From Pseudarthrobacter sp. W1I19 (lineage in GTDB: Bacteria; Actinomycetota; Actinomycetes; Actinomycetales; Micrococcaceae): 64,000 nt of DNA. Shown piece after piece: positions 42,276 to 51,895 of this stretch. The stretch lies in NCBI RefSeq assembly GCF_030817835.1, contig NZ_JAUSZR010000001.1:992001-1056000 (forward strand), written 5' to 3'. A program made the position numbers and the translations under genes. The notes beneath the pieces are model-generated. The model did no database searches and was not told the DNA's origin. It saw only the letters and a program-made list of their open reading frames with translations. The stretch's first letter is position 1. Each line of letters opens with the position of its first letter.

Positions 42276-43646
42276 ATGACCACCACCGCATCAGACATCA
42301 CCTTCCGCCTGGAGCAGAAGCGCCGCGTCCAGGCCGACTTCCCGGGGCCCAAGTCGCTGGCCCTGGCCGAACGGCGCAAGTCCGTCGTCGCCGCAGGGGT
42401 CGCCTCCGGCGTCCCGGTTTACGTTGCAGACGCCGACGGCGGCATCATCCACGACGTGGACGGCAACTCCTTCATCGACCTCGGCTCCGGCATCGCCGTG
42501 ACCAGCGTGGGCGCGTCCGACCCCGCCGTCGTCGGTGCCGTGAAGGAAGCCGTGGAGCACTTCACGCACACCTGTTTTATGGTCACGCCTTACGAAGGCT
42601 ACGTGGCTGTCGCCGAGCAGCTGAACCGCCTCACCCCGGGCGACCACGAGAAGCGCACCGTCCTTTTCAACTCCGGCGCGGAGGCAGTGGAGAACGCCAT
42701 CAAGGTGGCACGCCTCGCCACCGGACGTGACGCCGTAGTGGCTTTCGACCACGCCTACCACGGCCGCACCAACCTCACCATGGCGCTGACCGCCAAGGCC
42801 ATGCCCTACAAGACCAACTTCGGCCCGTTCGCGCCGGAGGTCTACCGCATGCCCATGAGCTACCCGTACCGGGAGGAAAACCCGGAGATCACCGGTGCCG
42901 AGGCCGCCAAGCGCGCCATCACCATGATCGAAAAGCAGATCGGCGGAGACCAGGTTGCCGCGATCATCATCGAACCCATCCAGGGCGAGGGCGGCTTCAT
43001 CGTCCCCGCCGAGGGCTTCCTGCCGGCGTTGGCTGCGTGGGCCAAGGACAAGGGCATCGTCTTCATCGCCGACGAGGTCCAGTCCGGTTTCTGCCGCACC
43101 GGTGAATGGTTCGCCGTCAACCACGAAGGCGTCATCCCGGACATCATGACCATGGCCAAGGGGATTGCCGGCGGCATGCCCCTGTCCGCCATCACCGGCC
43201 GCGCGGACCTGCTGGACGCCGTGCACCCGGGCGGACTGGGCGGCACCTACGGCGGCAACCCGGTGGCCTGCGCCGCCGCCCTTGCCTCCATCGGATCCAT
43301 GGAGGAGTACGACCTGAACGGCCGTGCCCGCCACATTGAGGCCCTCGCCACTACCCGGCTTCGGGAACTGCAGCAGGAACTGGTTGCCGCCGGAACCGGC
43401 GTCATCGGCGAAGTCCGCGGCCGCGGCGCAATGCTGGCCATCGAACTGGTCCAGGCCGGCTCCAAGGAACCGAACCCGGAACTGACCAAGGCCGTTGCCG
43501 CCGCCTGCCTGAAGGAAGGCGTCATCATCCTGACGTGCGGCACCTACGGCAACGTCATCCGCCTCCTGCCGCCGCTGGTCATCACCGATGAACTGCTGAA
43601 CGACGGCCTGGAGGTCCTGGCGGCAGCCATCAAGGCCAATGCCTAG
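42276..43646 (+). CDS. gabT: 4-Aminobutyrate aminotransferase
   Basis: 456 residues, class III PLP aminotransferase. It moves the amino group of GABA to 2-oxoglutarate. Landmarks: FNSGAEAVENAIKVAR, AFDHAYHGRTNLTMALTAK, EPIQGEGGFIVP, FIADEVQSGFCRTG and the PLP lysine in MTMAKGIAGGMPLSA. The preceding dehydrogenase would produce its substrate. No succinate semialdehyde dehydrogenase is in the window. Confidence 0.92.
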   Translation: MTTTASDITFRLEQKRRVQADFPGPKSLALAERRKSVVAAGVASGVPVYVADADGGIIHDVDGNSFIDLGSGIAVTSVGASDPAVVGAVKEAVEHFTHTCFMVTPYEGYVAVAEQLNRLTPGDHEKRTVLFNSGAEAVENAIKVARLATGRDAVVAFDHAYHGRTNLTMALTAKAMPYKTNFGPFAPEVYRMPMSYPYREENPEITGAEAAKRAITMIEKQIGGDQVAAIIIEPIQGEGGFIVPAEGFLPALAAWAKDKGIVFIADEVQSGFCRTGEWFAVNHEGVIPDIMTMAKGIAGGMPLSAITGRADLLDAVHPGGLGGTYGGNPVACAAALASIGSMEEYDLNGRARHIEALATTRLRELQQELVAAGTGVIGEVRGRGAMLAIELVQAGSKEPNPELTKAVAAACLKEGVIILTCGTYGNVIRLLPPLVITDELLNDGLEVLAAAIKANA

Positions 43647-43689
43647 CCGCCAATAGAGTTAGCGTCCCCTCGCAACGGCGCGAACAAAA

Positions 43690-43723
43690 CCTGGGCCCCG
43701 GAACTACCGTTCCGGGGCCCAGG
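43690..43723. terminator. Bidirectional terminator after gabT
   Basis: Perfect 15-bp arms CCTGGGCCCCGGAAC (43690-43704) and its complement (43709-43723), with AAAA before and TTTT after, between convergent genes. Confidence 0.88.
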
Positions 43724-43727
43724 GGTT

Positions 43728-44990
43728 TTAAGACAGCTGTCGGTTGCCGTTATCCGGCCCGCCGATAACCACCTGCGCGGGACTGTGCAGGACGTACCCG
43801 TTAAGCCAGGAAAACAGGGCCCGGATTTTCTGCTGGAATCCGGACAGGAGCGCCAGGTGCACCAGGAGCCAGGAAAGGAAGGCCAGGGGCCCCTGGAGCT
43901 GCATGCGCTGCCGGCCAAGTTCAGCCACCGCCGCTCCCCGCCCGATCATGGCCATGTAGCCCTTGTCCACGTAGCGGAACGGCTGCCGGGTGCCGCCATT
44001 GAGGTCTGCGTGGATGTTGCGGGCGGCCCACTTACCGGCCTGCTGGGCCACTGAGCCGAGCTGCGGCAGCTTGGCCCCGGTTGAATCGGTGATGTTGGCG
44101 GCATCGCCAATGACGTAGACGCCCTCGACGTCGGGAACGGTCAGGTCGGTGCGGACATCGATGCGGCCGCCTTTCCCCTGGGGCAGCCCCGACCCGGCCA
44201 AGAGGTCACCGCCCTTAAGCCCGCCGGCCCAGACCACGATTCCTCCCGGGATGTCCGTCCCGTCAGCCAGCGTCACGCCACCGTCCCGCACTTCCGTGAC
44301 GCCCACACCCATGTGCATCTGGACGCCGATCTTTGCCAGGCGCTGCCGGGTGTACTCCTGGGACTTCGCCGAAAACATGGTGAGGACTGTGGGGACCATG
44401 TCCACCAGGTGCACGCGGCACCGCGCAGCCAGTTCGGGGGAGAAATACTTGGCCACGACGAATTTGATGTTTTCCGCCAAGGCCCCGGCCGTCTCCACAC
44501 CGGTAGGCCCGCCGCCCACCACAACCATTTCCACTGGCGCGTCCGGCTCCCGGTCCGCCCGGTCCAGCAGCCGGGTCACGCTGGTTCCGAGACGGGTTGC
44601 ATCCGTGACCGAATACAGCGGGAAGGTATGCTCCGCCGCGCCGGGGATATTGAAAAAGTTGGGGACGGCACCAACGGCAACCACCAGGATCTGCGCGCGG
44701 AATGTGTCACCCTCGGCTGTGGTGACGGTGTGGTTTGCGGCATCGACGGCCGACACCTCCGCCGTCAGGACCCTGACGTTCCTGCGGCGCCGGAAAACCG
44801 ACCGGATGGGCCGGGCAATGGCTGACACTCCGATCTGGGACGTGGCCACCTGGTACAGCAGAGGCTGGAACTGGTGGTAGTTGTTCGAGTCGATCAGAAG
44901 TACCCGAACGCCCTTGCGGCCAAGTTCCTTGGCTGCGGCGATGCCGGCGAATCCTGCCCCGATCACGATGACCTGATATGAGTCCTCCAT
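43728..44990 (-). CDS. ndh: Type II NADH dehydrogenase
   Basis: 420 residues, single-subunit NADH:quinone oxidoreductase. FAD motif VIVIGAGFAGIAAAKELG, the quinone-site region NYHQFQPLLYQVAT, NADH motif MVVVGGGPTGVETAGALAE, then VYVIGDAANI and LPQLGSVAQQAGKWAARNI. A C-terminal hydrophobic segment (LAFLSWLLVHLALL) anchors it to the membrane. It would feed electrons to the menaquinone made by the genes at the left of the window. Confidence 0.9.
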   Translation of the reverse strand: MEDSYQVIVIGAGFAGIAAAKELGRKGVRVLLIDSNNYHQFQPLLYQVATSQIGVSAIARPIRSVFRRRRNVRVLTAEVSAVDAANHTVTTAEGDTFRAQILVVAVGAVPNFFNIPGAAEHTFPLYSVTDATRLGTSVTRLLDRADREPDAPVEMVVVGGGPTGVETAGALAENIKFVVAKYFSPELAARCRVHLVDMVPTVLTMFSAKSQEYTRQRLAKIGVQMHMGVGVTEVRDGGVTLADGTDIPGGIVVWAGGLKGGDLLAGSGLPQGKGGRIDVRTDLTVPDVEGVYVIGDAANITDSTGAKLPQLGSVAQQAGKWAARNIHADLNGGTRQPFRYVDKGYMAMIGRGAAVAELGRQRMQLQGPLAFLSWLLVHLALLSGFQQKIRALFSWLNGYVLHSPAQVVIGGPDNGNRQLS

Positions 44991-45030
44991 CCGAGCAACC
45001 TACTCCGCCGGGCTTCCCCGCAACAGTGGG

Positions 45031-46119
45031 TCAGGTGGATTTCAGGGAAGCCTTGCTCCTCCGGCGGGCCACGGAGGTCTTGCGTGCGGTGCGCAGCATG
45101 TCCACGGTCAGGACCAGCAGCGCCAGCCACACCACGCCGAACCCGATCCAGCGGTCCACGGTCATTGCTTCCTTGAACACCAGCAGCGCCAGGATGAACT
45201 GTAGAACGGGTGCTGAATACTGGAGCAGCCCGATGGTGGTCATCGGGAGCCTGCGTGCCGCGGCACCGAAGAACACCAGCGGCACCGCGGTGATCACGCC
45301 GGAAGCCAGCAGAAGCCAGAAATGGCCGGGCCCCTGTGTGGTCAGGGTGGCGGTTCCGGCCGACGCCAGGTAGATCATGGTGGCTGCAGCAAACGGAGCC
45401 AGCACCACTGTTTCAACGCTGAGGCTGGTGACGGCATCCACCTTGGGACCAACCCGCTTCTTCACGAAACCGTACAGGCCAAAACTGAAGGCGAGCGTCA
45501 GTGCAATCCACGGGAGCTTTCCATAGGAATATGTGAGCACTCCTACCGCAATGAAGCCGATGGCGACGGCCGCCCACTGCAGCGGCCGCAGTTTTTCCTT
45601 CAGTACCAGCACGCCAAGCATGACGGAAACCAGCGGATTGATGAAGTATCCCAGTGATGCCTCCACAGCCTGTCCCGTGGTCACCCCGTAGGTGTAGGTC
45701 AGCCAGTTGATGGCGATCAGGAAAGCGGCTACGGCAAGCGTGCCAAGAACGGAACGGTCACGCAGTGCCCGGGACAGGGTGCCCCATGAACGGGTCACCG
45801 TGATGAGGAGCGCACAGAACAGCAATGACCAGACCACCCGGTTGGCCACAATTTCGACGGCACCTGCCGGCATCAGCACAAAGAAGTACAGCGGGAGCAG
45901 CCCCCAGAGTCCGTAGGCGCCGATGCCGAACAGGATCCCCGCCGTCGTGTCCTTGTCCACTGCCTTGGGCGCCCCCTTGATGCCGGCGCCGCCTGCAGGC
46001 GGCGTGCTTACTGGTGCTGCAGGTGCTGCGGATGCCGGCCCTGGCGAGGACGTTGGGGTAGCCGGTGCGGGGACATGGGCGGGGGAGGAGGATCCATCGG
46101 GAGAGGGCACAACACCCAT
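45031..46119 (-). CDS. rarD: RarD / EamA-family transporter
   Basis: 362 residues, ten helices after a Pro/Ala/Ser-rich N-terminal extension of about 55 residues. AGILFGIGAYGLWGLLPLYFF, NRVVWSLLFCALLI, NWLTYTYGVTTGQAVEASLGYFINPL and LLQYSAPVLQFILALLVFKE are characteristic of RarD. The family name comes from a chloramphenicol phenotype; the actual substrate is unknown. Confidence 0.9.
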   Translation of the reverse strand: MGVVPSPDGSSSPAHVPAPATPTSSPGPASAAPAAPVSTPPAGGAGIKGAPKAVDKDTTAGILFGIGAYGLWGLLPLYFFVLMPAGAVEIVANRVVWSLLFCALLITVTRSWGTLSRALRDRSVLGTLAVAAFLIAINWLTYTYGVTTGQAVEASLGYFINPLVSVMLGVLVLKEKLRPLQWAAVAIGFIAVGVLTYSYGKLPWIALTLAFSFGLYGFVKKRVGPKVDAVTSLSVETVVLAPFAAATMIYLASAGTATLTTQGPGHFWLLLASGVITAVPLVFFGAAARRLPMTTIGLLQYSAPVLQFILALLVFKEAMTVDRWIGFGVVWLALLVLTVDMLRTARKTSVARRRSKASLKST

Positions 46120-46158
46120 AACATCACTTCCAGGACGGGTATTCCGCCAAATAGTCAG

Positions 46159-46171
46159 TAGGCTTGCTTTT
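46159..46171 (+). promoter_or_regulatory. -10 element before the 11-codon upstream ORF
   Basis: TAGGCT at 46159-46164 is seven bases before the ATG at 46172, the leaderless geometry seen elsewhere in the window. Confidence 0.4.
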
Positions 46172-46207
46172 ATGACTTACGCCGACCGGCCGGAGACCGC
46201 TCCATGA
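46172..46207 (+). CDS. Eleven-codon upstream ORF overlapping the topoisomerase IB start
   Basis: ATG at 46172 encodes MTYADRPETAP and stops at TGA 46205-46207, whose first two bases are part of the topoisomerase ATG (ATGA overlap). A -10 element seven bases upstream would make it leaderless. Such a short ORF could deliver ribosomes to the downstream start, which has no Shine-Dalgarno of its own. Confidence 0.4.
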   Translation: MTYADRPETAP

Positions 46208-47202
46208 GGCTCCGGCGCAGCAACGCTTCGGGCCGCGGCTACCGCCGGGTGGCGGCGGGCAAGGGTTTTAGTTACCGGGACCTGGACGGCTCCACCCTGC
46301 CCCCGGGCCCCGTCCGCGACCGGCTGGAAAGTATCGGAATACCGCCGGCCTGGACGGACGTGTGGATTGCCCCGTTCGAAAACGGGCACATCCAGGCCAC
46401 CGGCGTGGACGCAGTGGGCCGGCGGCAGTACATCTACCACCCCGAATGGCGGGAGCGGAAGGACCGGCTGAAATTCGACCGGTCCCTCCAGTTGGCCGAA
46501 TCGCTCCCGGCCGCCCGCCGTCGGGTGACCATGGACCTGCGCAGCGAAGGCTTTTCACATGACCGGGTCCTTGCGGCGGCCTTCCGGATGCTGGACAGCG
46601 GATCGCTGCGGGTGGGGTCCGAGCGGTACACCAACGAAAACGGCAGCCGCGGCCTGGCCACCCTGCTCTGCGCGCACGTCCAGGTTCGCAAGGACCGGAT
46701 CCTGCTGAGGTTCCCTGCCAAGAGCGGCAAGGACTGGGAGTCGGAAATCCGCGACGCCGACCTTGCCGCCCTGCTGCGCCTGCTCAAGCGGCGGGGTCCC
46801 AACGCCCGGCTCCTGGCGTACAAGGATGGGCGGCAATGGCGGCCGGTCACCAGCGCTGACATCAACGCCTACGTGAAGGAGCGGACGGGCTCGGACTTTA
46901 CCGCCAAGGACTTCCGGACCCTGCGGGGTACGGTGGCGGCGGCCGCCAGCCTCGCCAGGACGGGCCCACAAAGAACGGCGGCGAAGCGGAAGAGGGCCAT
47001 CAGCCGGGCGATGATCGACGCCGCGGAGGTGCTGGGGAACACGCCGTCGATCGCGCGCAAAAGCTATGTGGACCCCCGCGTGGTGGACCACTACCACGAG
47101 GGCGAAACCATCGACCCCAAGCGGCCGGACTCCGCCGAAGCGGAGCTGCGCGCGCTGCTCTACCGCGAAGGCGACGTGGTTCCGCTGGCCAAAAGCGGAT
47201 AA
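46204..47202 (+). CDS. DNA topoisomerase IB
   Basis: 332 residues, poxvirus-like type IB enzyme. It relaxes supercoils through a 3'-phosphotyrosine. Visible features: PPAWTDVWIAPFENGHIQATGVDAVGRRQY, WRERKDRLKFDR, GSERYTNENGSRGLATL, the active-site RTLRGT and the catalytic tyrosine Y288 in ARKSYVDPRV. Bacterial members accompany or replace no essential enzyme and are patchily distributed. Start inferred from the family's first motif and ATGA overlap. Confidence 0.92.
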   Translation: MRLRRSNASGRGYRRVAAGKGFSYRDLDGSTLPPGPVRDRLESIGIPPAWTDVWIAPFENGHIQATGVDAVGRRQYIYHPEWRERKDRLKFDRSLQLAESLPAARRRVTMDLRSEGFSHDRVLAAAFRMLDSGSLRVGSERYTNENGSRGLATLLCAHVQVRKDRILLRFPAKSGKDWESEIRDADLAALLRLLKRRGPNARLLAYKDGRQWRPVTSADINAYVKERTGSDFTAKDFRTLRGTVAAAASLARTGPQRTAAKRKRAISRAMIDAAEVLGNTPSIARKSYVDPRVVDHYHEGETIDPKRPDSAEAELRALLYREGDVVPLAKSG

Positions 47203-47307
47203 GGCCTGCATTTGCCGCCAGCCCGCAACGGGACCAGCAGGCCAATTAGAATGAATGACTGTGCGCTGCTCCTACCTGCGCATCCTCATCGGTCAGAAGG
47301 GCTCCGA

Positions 47308-48741
47308 GTGTCCAACCACGGCGAAACCACCCCCACACGTCCGCTCCGGGTAGCCATCGTGGGCGCCGGGCCGGCAGGAGTCTACGCTGCGGACATCCTC
47401 ACAAAGTCCAGTGGCGTGAAGGACGGCGACTTCGAAGTCAGCATCGACCTTTTTGAGGCCTACCCCGCGCCGTACGGCCTGATCCGGTACGGCGTGGCCC
47501 CGGACCACCCCCGCATCAAGGGCATCGTCAACGCCCTGCACAAGGTCCTGGACCGCGGCGACATCCGGTTCCTGGGCAACGTCACCTACGGACGGGACCT
47601 TACCCTCCACGATTTCCGCGCCTTCTACGACGCCGTCATCTTCTCAACCGGCGCCGTCAAGGATGCGGACCTGGGTATCCCGGGCATAGACCTGCAGGGC
47701 TCCTTCGGCGGAGCCGACTTTGTGTCCTGGTACGACGGGCACCCGGACGTGCCGCGGGACTGGCCCCTGGACGCCAAGGAGATCGCCGTCATCGGCAACG
47801 GCAACGTGGCACTGGACGTGGCGCGCATGCTGGTCAAGCACCCGGAAGAGCTGCTCAGCACCGAGATCCCGGACAACGTCTACCAGGGGCTGAAGGGTTC
47901 GCCGGTGACGGACGTGCACGTGTTTGGCCGCCGCGGTCCGGCCCAGGTGAAGTTCACGCCGCTGGAGCTGCGGGAGCTCAGCCACATGAATGATGTGGAC
48001 ATCGTGCTCTACCCGGAGGACTTCGAGTTCGATGAAGCCTCCGACGAGGCCATCCGCAGCAACAACCAGATCAAGACCATGGTGAACACGCTCACCAACT
48101 GGCTGGTGGAGGAGCACACCGAGTCGGAGAACCCCTCCTCCCGCCGGCTGCACCTGCACTTCCTGCACAGCCCCGTTGAGATTTACGACGACGGCGGGTC
48201 GGGCAAGGTGGCAGGCATCAAGTTTGAGCGCATGCAGCTTGACGGTACGGGCAACGCCAAAGGCACCGGCGAGTTCATCGACTACCCCGTGCAGGCCGTT
48301 TACCGCGCCATCGGCTACCACGGCTCTGCCCTGGACGAACTGGAGTACGACGCCAAGCGCGGGGTCATCCCCAACGAGGGCGGCCGTGTGCTGGACGCCG
48401 AGGGCAATCCGGTGCCCGGGATCTATGCCACCGGGTGGATCAAGCGCGGGCCCGTGGGCCTGATCGGCCACACCAAGGGCGACGCACTGGAGACCATCGG
48501 CTTCCTCCTCGAGGACCGGCTCACCCTGCCGCCCGCGCAGAACCCCGATCCGCAGGCCATCATCGACCTGCTGGAGGAACGCGGCATCGAATACACCACC
48601 TGGGAAGGCTGGAACAAACTCGATGCCCACGAAGCGGGCCTGGGCGCAGCCTGGACCGGCCCCGAGGGCCTGGACCACGTGGTGCGCGAACGCATTAAGG
48701 TGGTGCCGCGCGAGGAGATGATCCGCATCTCCCGCGGCTGA
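47308..48741 (+). CDS. FAD-dependent ferredoxin-NADP reductase (FprA type), second copy
   Basis: 477 residues, colinear with the protein at 28881 through the whole length: AIVGAGPAGVYAADIL, FEAYPAPYGLIRYGVAPDHPRIKG, VIGNGNVALDVARML and YATGWIKRGPVGLIGHTKGDA. GTG 47308 has AGAAGG seven bases upstream, which rules out the earlier in-frame ATG at 47212. It stands alone between topoisomerase IB and the GAF regulator, so its ferredoxin partner may differ from that of the sulfur-block copy. Confidence 0.9.
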   Translation: MSNHGETTPTRPLRVAIVGAGPAGVYAADILTKSSGVKDGDFEVSIDLFEAYPAPYGLIRYGVAPDHPRIKGIVNALHKVLDRGDIRFLGNVTYGRDLTLHDFRAFYDAVIFSTGAVKDADLGIPGIDLQGSFGGADFVSWYDGHPDVPRDWPLDAKEIAVIGNGNVALDVARMLVKHPEELLSTEIPDNVYQGLKGSPVTDVHVFGRRGPAQVKFTPLELRELSHMNDVDIVLYPEDFEFDEASDEAIRSNNQIKTMVNTLTNWLVEEHTESENPSSRRLHLHFLHSPVEIYDDGGSGKVAGIKFERMQLDGTGNAKGTGEFIDYPVQAVYRAIGYHGSALDELEYDAKRGVIPNEGGRVLDAEGNPVPGIYATGWIKRGPVGLIGHTKGDALETIGFLLEDRLTLPPAQNPDPQAIIDLLEERGIEYTTWEGWNKLDAHEAGLGAAWTGPEGLDHVVRERIKVVPREEMIRISRG

Positions 48742-48846
48742 CCAGCCGCTTCCACCCCCTAGGTGGGGGAGGAGGGCAGGGTTAGAATTGCCACCACCCC
48801 TTGGCCGGCATGGCAACGCCGTGCCTACAGGCAGCACAGGAGTTCG

Positions 48847-50184
48847 ATGAAGAACCTGATCCAGCCGGAACCGCTTCAGCGCGGCGCCCTTGCCGCCCAC
48901 GAGCTGCTCGACGCCGGCTCCCTCCAGGATGCCCAGAGCGGACTGCGCAGCCTGATCCGCGAGTCGTGGCAGCGTTCCGCCGGATTCAAGGCGGACCCGG
49001 ACAACCCTGCCGCCCCGCTGGCCATGGACCGGGATGAGCTCGAGGATTACCGCAGCCAGCATCCCCTGGCCGCCATCATGCCGGTCATCAGCAAACTCCT
49101 GGTCCAGCCCAGCCACGACAGTGGACTGCTGGTGGCGGTGGGGGATGAAGTGGGCCGGCTGCTCTGGGTGGAAGGGGACCCGGCGTTGCAGCGCAGGGCA
49201 GAGGGCATGATGTTTGTTGCCGGCGCCGACTGGTCCGAGGCCACAGTGGGCACCAGCGCACCCGGAACCGCCCTTGCCCTGGGCCGTGGCATCCAGATCG
49301 CCGGCGCTGAGCATTACCAGCGGGCGGTACATCCCTGGAGCTGCACCGCGGTGCCCTTTCATGACCCCGATTCCGGTGCCGTCCTCGGCGTCGTGGACAT
49401 CACGGGCACGGCCACGGCGGTGGCGCCGCATACCCTGTCGCTGGTGGAGGCAACTGTAGCGGCCGCCCAGGCACAGTTGCGGGTGGAGCGCCTTCAGCTT
49501 GCCGCGGAGCTTGCGAAGAGGCCGGCACGACGCCGGGCCACGGCTTCTGCGTCCCGCGCACCGGGGCAGGGGGTCAAGGAAGGCAGCCTGTACCGGAACA
49601 GCCTGCAGCTGCTGGGCCGCGACCAGGCACTGCTCAGCCTGGAAGGAAAAACCATTGTTCTTTCCGCCCGGCACAGCGAAATCCTGGCGCTGCTCAGCAC
49701 CCACCCCGACGGGCTTTCTGCTGAGGAACTGGGCGTCCTGCTGTATCCCGGTGAGGGTTCCACCATCACCCTGAGGGCCGAAATGGTGCGCCTGCGCAAA
49801 GTCCTCCAGCAACTGAGTCCCGATGCCGTTCCTGGTTCCCGGCCCTATCGACTTCCGGTGGATGTGGTGCCGGACAGCGGCCAGGTGCTGAGCTGCCTGC
49901 AGCGCGGCGCGCACCGCATCGCCCTGGAAATCTACCGCGGCGCTGTCCTGCCCCGGTCCGAGGCGCCTGGTGTCGTGGAGCTGCGGGACAAGGTCTCGTT
50001 ACTCCTGCGAGAGGCGGTCCTCACGGACGGCAGCGCTGAGTCGCTGCTCAAGTACGCCGAACTTCCCGAGGCAAGGGACGACGTCGGGGTCCGCCGCGCC
50101 GCCCTGCGCCTCCTGCCCGCCCGCTCACCCAAGCGGGCCGCCGTCGTCGCGGACCTGGAACGGCTGGAAGCCGAACTGGGCTAA
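48847..50184 (+). CDS. GAF-domain transcriptional regulator with winged-helix C-terminus
   Basis: 445 residues. LIRESWQRSAGFKADPDNPAAP at the start and the GAF region (about 85-235, VGTSAPGTALALGRGIQIAGAEHY, GVVDITGTA) resemble AcoR-type sensors. There is no AAA+ domain and no Fis helix-turn-helix. Residues 275-325 (LSARHSEILALLSTHPDGLSAEELGVLLYP) look like a winged helix. AGGAG precedes ATG 48847. Lying just before the aldehyde/alcohol dehydrogenase genes, it is probably their activator. Confidence 0.8.
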   Translation: MKNLIQPEPLQRGALAAHELLDAGSLQDAQSGLRSLIRESWQRSAGFKADPDNPAAPLAMDRDELEDYRSQHPLAAIMPVISKLLVQPSHDSGLLVAVGDEVGRLLWVEGDPALQRRAEGMMFVAGADWSEATVGTSAPGTALALGRGIQIAGAEHYQRAVHPWSCTAVPFHDPDSGAVLGVVDITGTATAVAPHTLSLVEATVAAAQAQLRVERLQLAAELAKRPARRRATASASRAPGQGVKEGSLYRNSLQLLGRDQALLSLEGKTIVLSARHSEILALLSTHPDGLSAEELGVLLYPGEGSTITLRAEMVRLRKVLQQLSPDAVPGSRPYRLPVDVVPDSGQVLSCLQRGAHRIALEIYRGAVLPRSEAPGVVELRDKVSLLLREAVLTDGSAESLLKYAELPEARDDVGVRRAALRLLPARSPKRAAVVADLERLEAELG

Positions 50185-50194
50185 GCGGCGTGCC

Positions 50195-50219
50195 GGTGGT
50201 TGAGCCTGTCGAAACCAGG
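50195..50219 (+). repeat. Intergenic copy of the TTGAGCCTGTCGAAA repeat
   Basis: GGTGGTTGAGCCTGTCGAAACC at 50195-50216 with AGG following. Single-arm copy between the GAF regulator and the aldehyde dehydrogenase gene. Confidence 0.85.
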
Positions 50220-50240
50220 TTGCCGGCCAAGCTCCGGGAC

Positions 50241-50262
50241 GTTGCAACCTGACTGCAACCTG
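50241..50262. promoter_or_regulatory. Direct repeats upstream of the aldehyde dehydrogenase gene
   Basis: TGCAACCTG occurs at 50243-50251 and 50254-50262, an 11-bp step. The first overlaps the palindrome GTTGCAAC (50241-50248). TACGCT at 50271-50276 may be the -10. Position and phasing fit an activator site, perhaps for the adjacent GAF regulator. Confidence 0.5.
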
Positions 50263-50335
50263 CACGCTCCTACGCTGATTCCAACGGCGGCCGCCAGCAG
50301 CAAGAGCCGCCCTCTGCACAGCAAAGGAGCTAGCA

Positions 50336-51859
50336 ATGACTGTTTACGCCCAGCCCGGTACCGAGGGTTCGAAGGTCACCTTCAAGGATCGCTACGAGAA
50401 CTGGATCGGCGGCGAATGGGTGGCCCCGGTCAAGGGCCAGTACTTCGAAAACATCACGCCCGTCACCGGCAAGGCCTTCTGCGAGGTTGCCCGCGGGACT
50501 GCAGAAGACATCGACCTGGCGCTGGACGCGGCCCATAAGGTTGCACCGTCCTGGGGCAAGACGTCGGTTGCCGAGCGCGCCGCCATCCTGAACAAGATCG
50601 CCGACCGGATCGACGAGAACCTGGAAATGCTCGCCGTCGCCGAATCGTGGGACAACGGCAAGCCCATCCGGGAAACCCTCAACGCCGACATCCCGCTGGC
50701 CGCCGACCACTTCCGCTACTTCGCCTCCGCCGTCCGTGCCCAGGAGGGCCGGCTCTCCCAGCTCGACGACGACACCACCGCCTACCACTTCCACGAGCCG
50801 CTCGGCGTCGTCGGCCAGATCATTCCCTGGAACTTCCCCATCCTGATGGCCGTCTGGAAGCTTGCGCCGGCGCTCGCCGCCGGCAATGCCGTGGTGCTCA
50901 AGCCGGCCGAGCAGACGCCGAGCTCCATCCTGGTCCTCGTGGAACTCATCGGCAACCTGCTGCCCGCAGGCGTGCTGAACATCGTCAACGGCTTCGGCGT
51001 GGAGGCCGGCAAGCCACTGGCATCCAGCCCCCGGATCCGCAAGATCGCCTTCACCGGCGAGACCACCACCGGCCGACTGATCAGCCAGTACGCCAGCCAG
51101 AACCTCATCCCCGTCACGCTGGAACTGGGCGGCAAGAGCCCGAACATCTTCTTCAACGATGTAGCCCAGGACAACGACGCGTTCTACGACAAAGCACAGG
51201 AAGGCTTCGCGCTGTTCGCCTTCAACCAGGGCGAAGTCTGCACCTGCCCGTCCCGCGCCCTGGTCCAGGAGGACATCTACGAATCCTTTATGGCCGACGC
51301 CGTGGCACGGGTGGAGAAAATGGTGCAGGGCAACCCCCTGGACACCGAAACCCAGGTGGGCGCCCAGGCCTCCAATGACCAGCTCGAGAAAATCCTCTCG
51401 TACATCGACATCGGCAAGCAGGAAGGTGCCAAGGTCCTCACCGGCGGCAGCCGGGCCGAACTGCCCGGCGACCTGGCCGGCGGCTACTACGTCCAGCCCA
51501 CTGTCTTTGAGGGCCACAACAAGATGCGGATTTTCCAGGAGGAGATCTTCGGCCCGGTGGTGGCAGTCACGAAGTTCAGCGACTACAACGACGCCATGGG
51601 CCTGGCCAACGACACCCTGTACGGCCTCGGCGCCGGCGTCTGGTCCCGCAACGGCAACATCGCCTACCGCGCCGGCCGCGAAATCCAGGCCGGCCGCGTC
51701 TGGGTCAACAACTACCACGCCTACCCGGCGGGCGCCGCGTTCGGCGGCTACAAGTCCTCGGGCATCGGGCGCGAGAACCACGCCATGATGCTGGACCACT
51801 ACCAGCAGACCAAGAACCTGCTGGTCAGCTACAACGAAAACAAGCTCGGCTTCTTCTAA
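50336..51859 (+). CDS. exaC: NAD-dependent (acet)aldehyde dehydrogenase, ExaC type
   Basis: 507 residues. [21 protein letters not shown], the catalytic Glu in [12 protein letters not shown] and the catalytic Cys in [12 protein letters not shown] are visible; the CTC doublet is typical of the AldA/ExaC acetaldehyde branch. [23 protein letters not shown] is near the end. Preceded by AAAGGAG. With the next two genes it forms an alcohol-to-acid oxidation module. Confidence 0.9.
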   Translation: MTVYAQPGTEGSKVTFKDRYENWIGGEWVAPVKGQYFENITPVTGKAFCEVARGTAEDIDLALDAAHKVAPSWGKTSVAERAAILNKIADRIDENLEMLAVAESWDNGKPIRETLNADIPLAADHFRYFASAVRAQEGRLSQLDDDTTAYHFHEPLGVVGQIIPWNFPILMAVWKLAPALAAGNAVVLKPAEQTPSSILVLVELIGNLLPAGVLNIVNGFGVEAGKPLASSPRIRKIAFTGETTTGRLISQYASQNLIPVTLELGGKSPNIFFNDVAQDNDAFYDKAQEGFALFAFNQGEVCTCPSRALVQEDIYESFMADAVARVEKMVQGNPLDTETQVGAQASNDQLEKILSYIDIGKQEGAKVLTGGSRAELPGDLAGGYYVQPTVFEGHNKMRIFQEEIFGPVVAVTKFSDYNDAMGLANDTLYGLGAGVWSRNGNIAYRAGREIQAGRVWVNNYHAYPAGAAFGGYKSSGIGRENHAMMLDHYQQTKNLLVSYNENKLGFF

Positions 51860-51895
51860 CCCCACCACCGCTACAACGACGCAAGGATTTCGCCA

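Noticed and set aside
43690..43723. Mobile palindrome
   Set aside because: Flanking A and T tracts and position between convergent stops fit an ordinary bidirectional terminator.
47644..49914. 756-codon minus-strand open frame
   Set aside because: Covers two clear plus-strand genes (FprA type and GAF regulator) and shows only low-complexity shadow composition.
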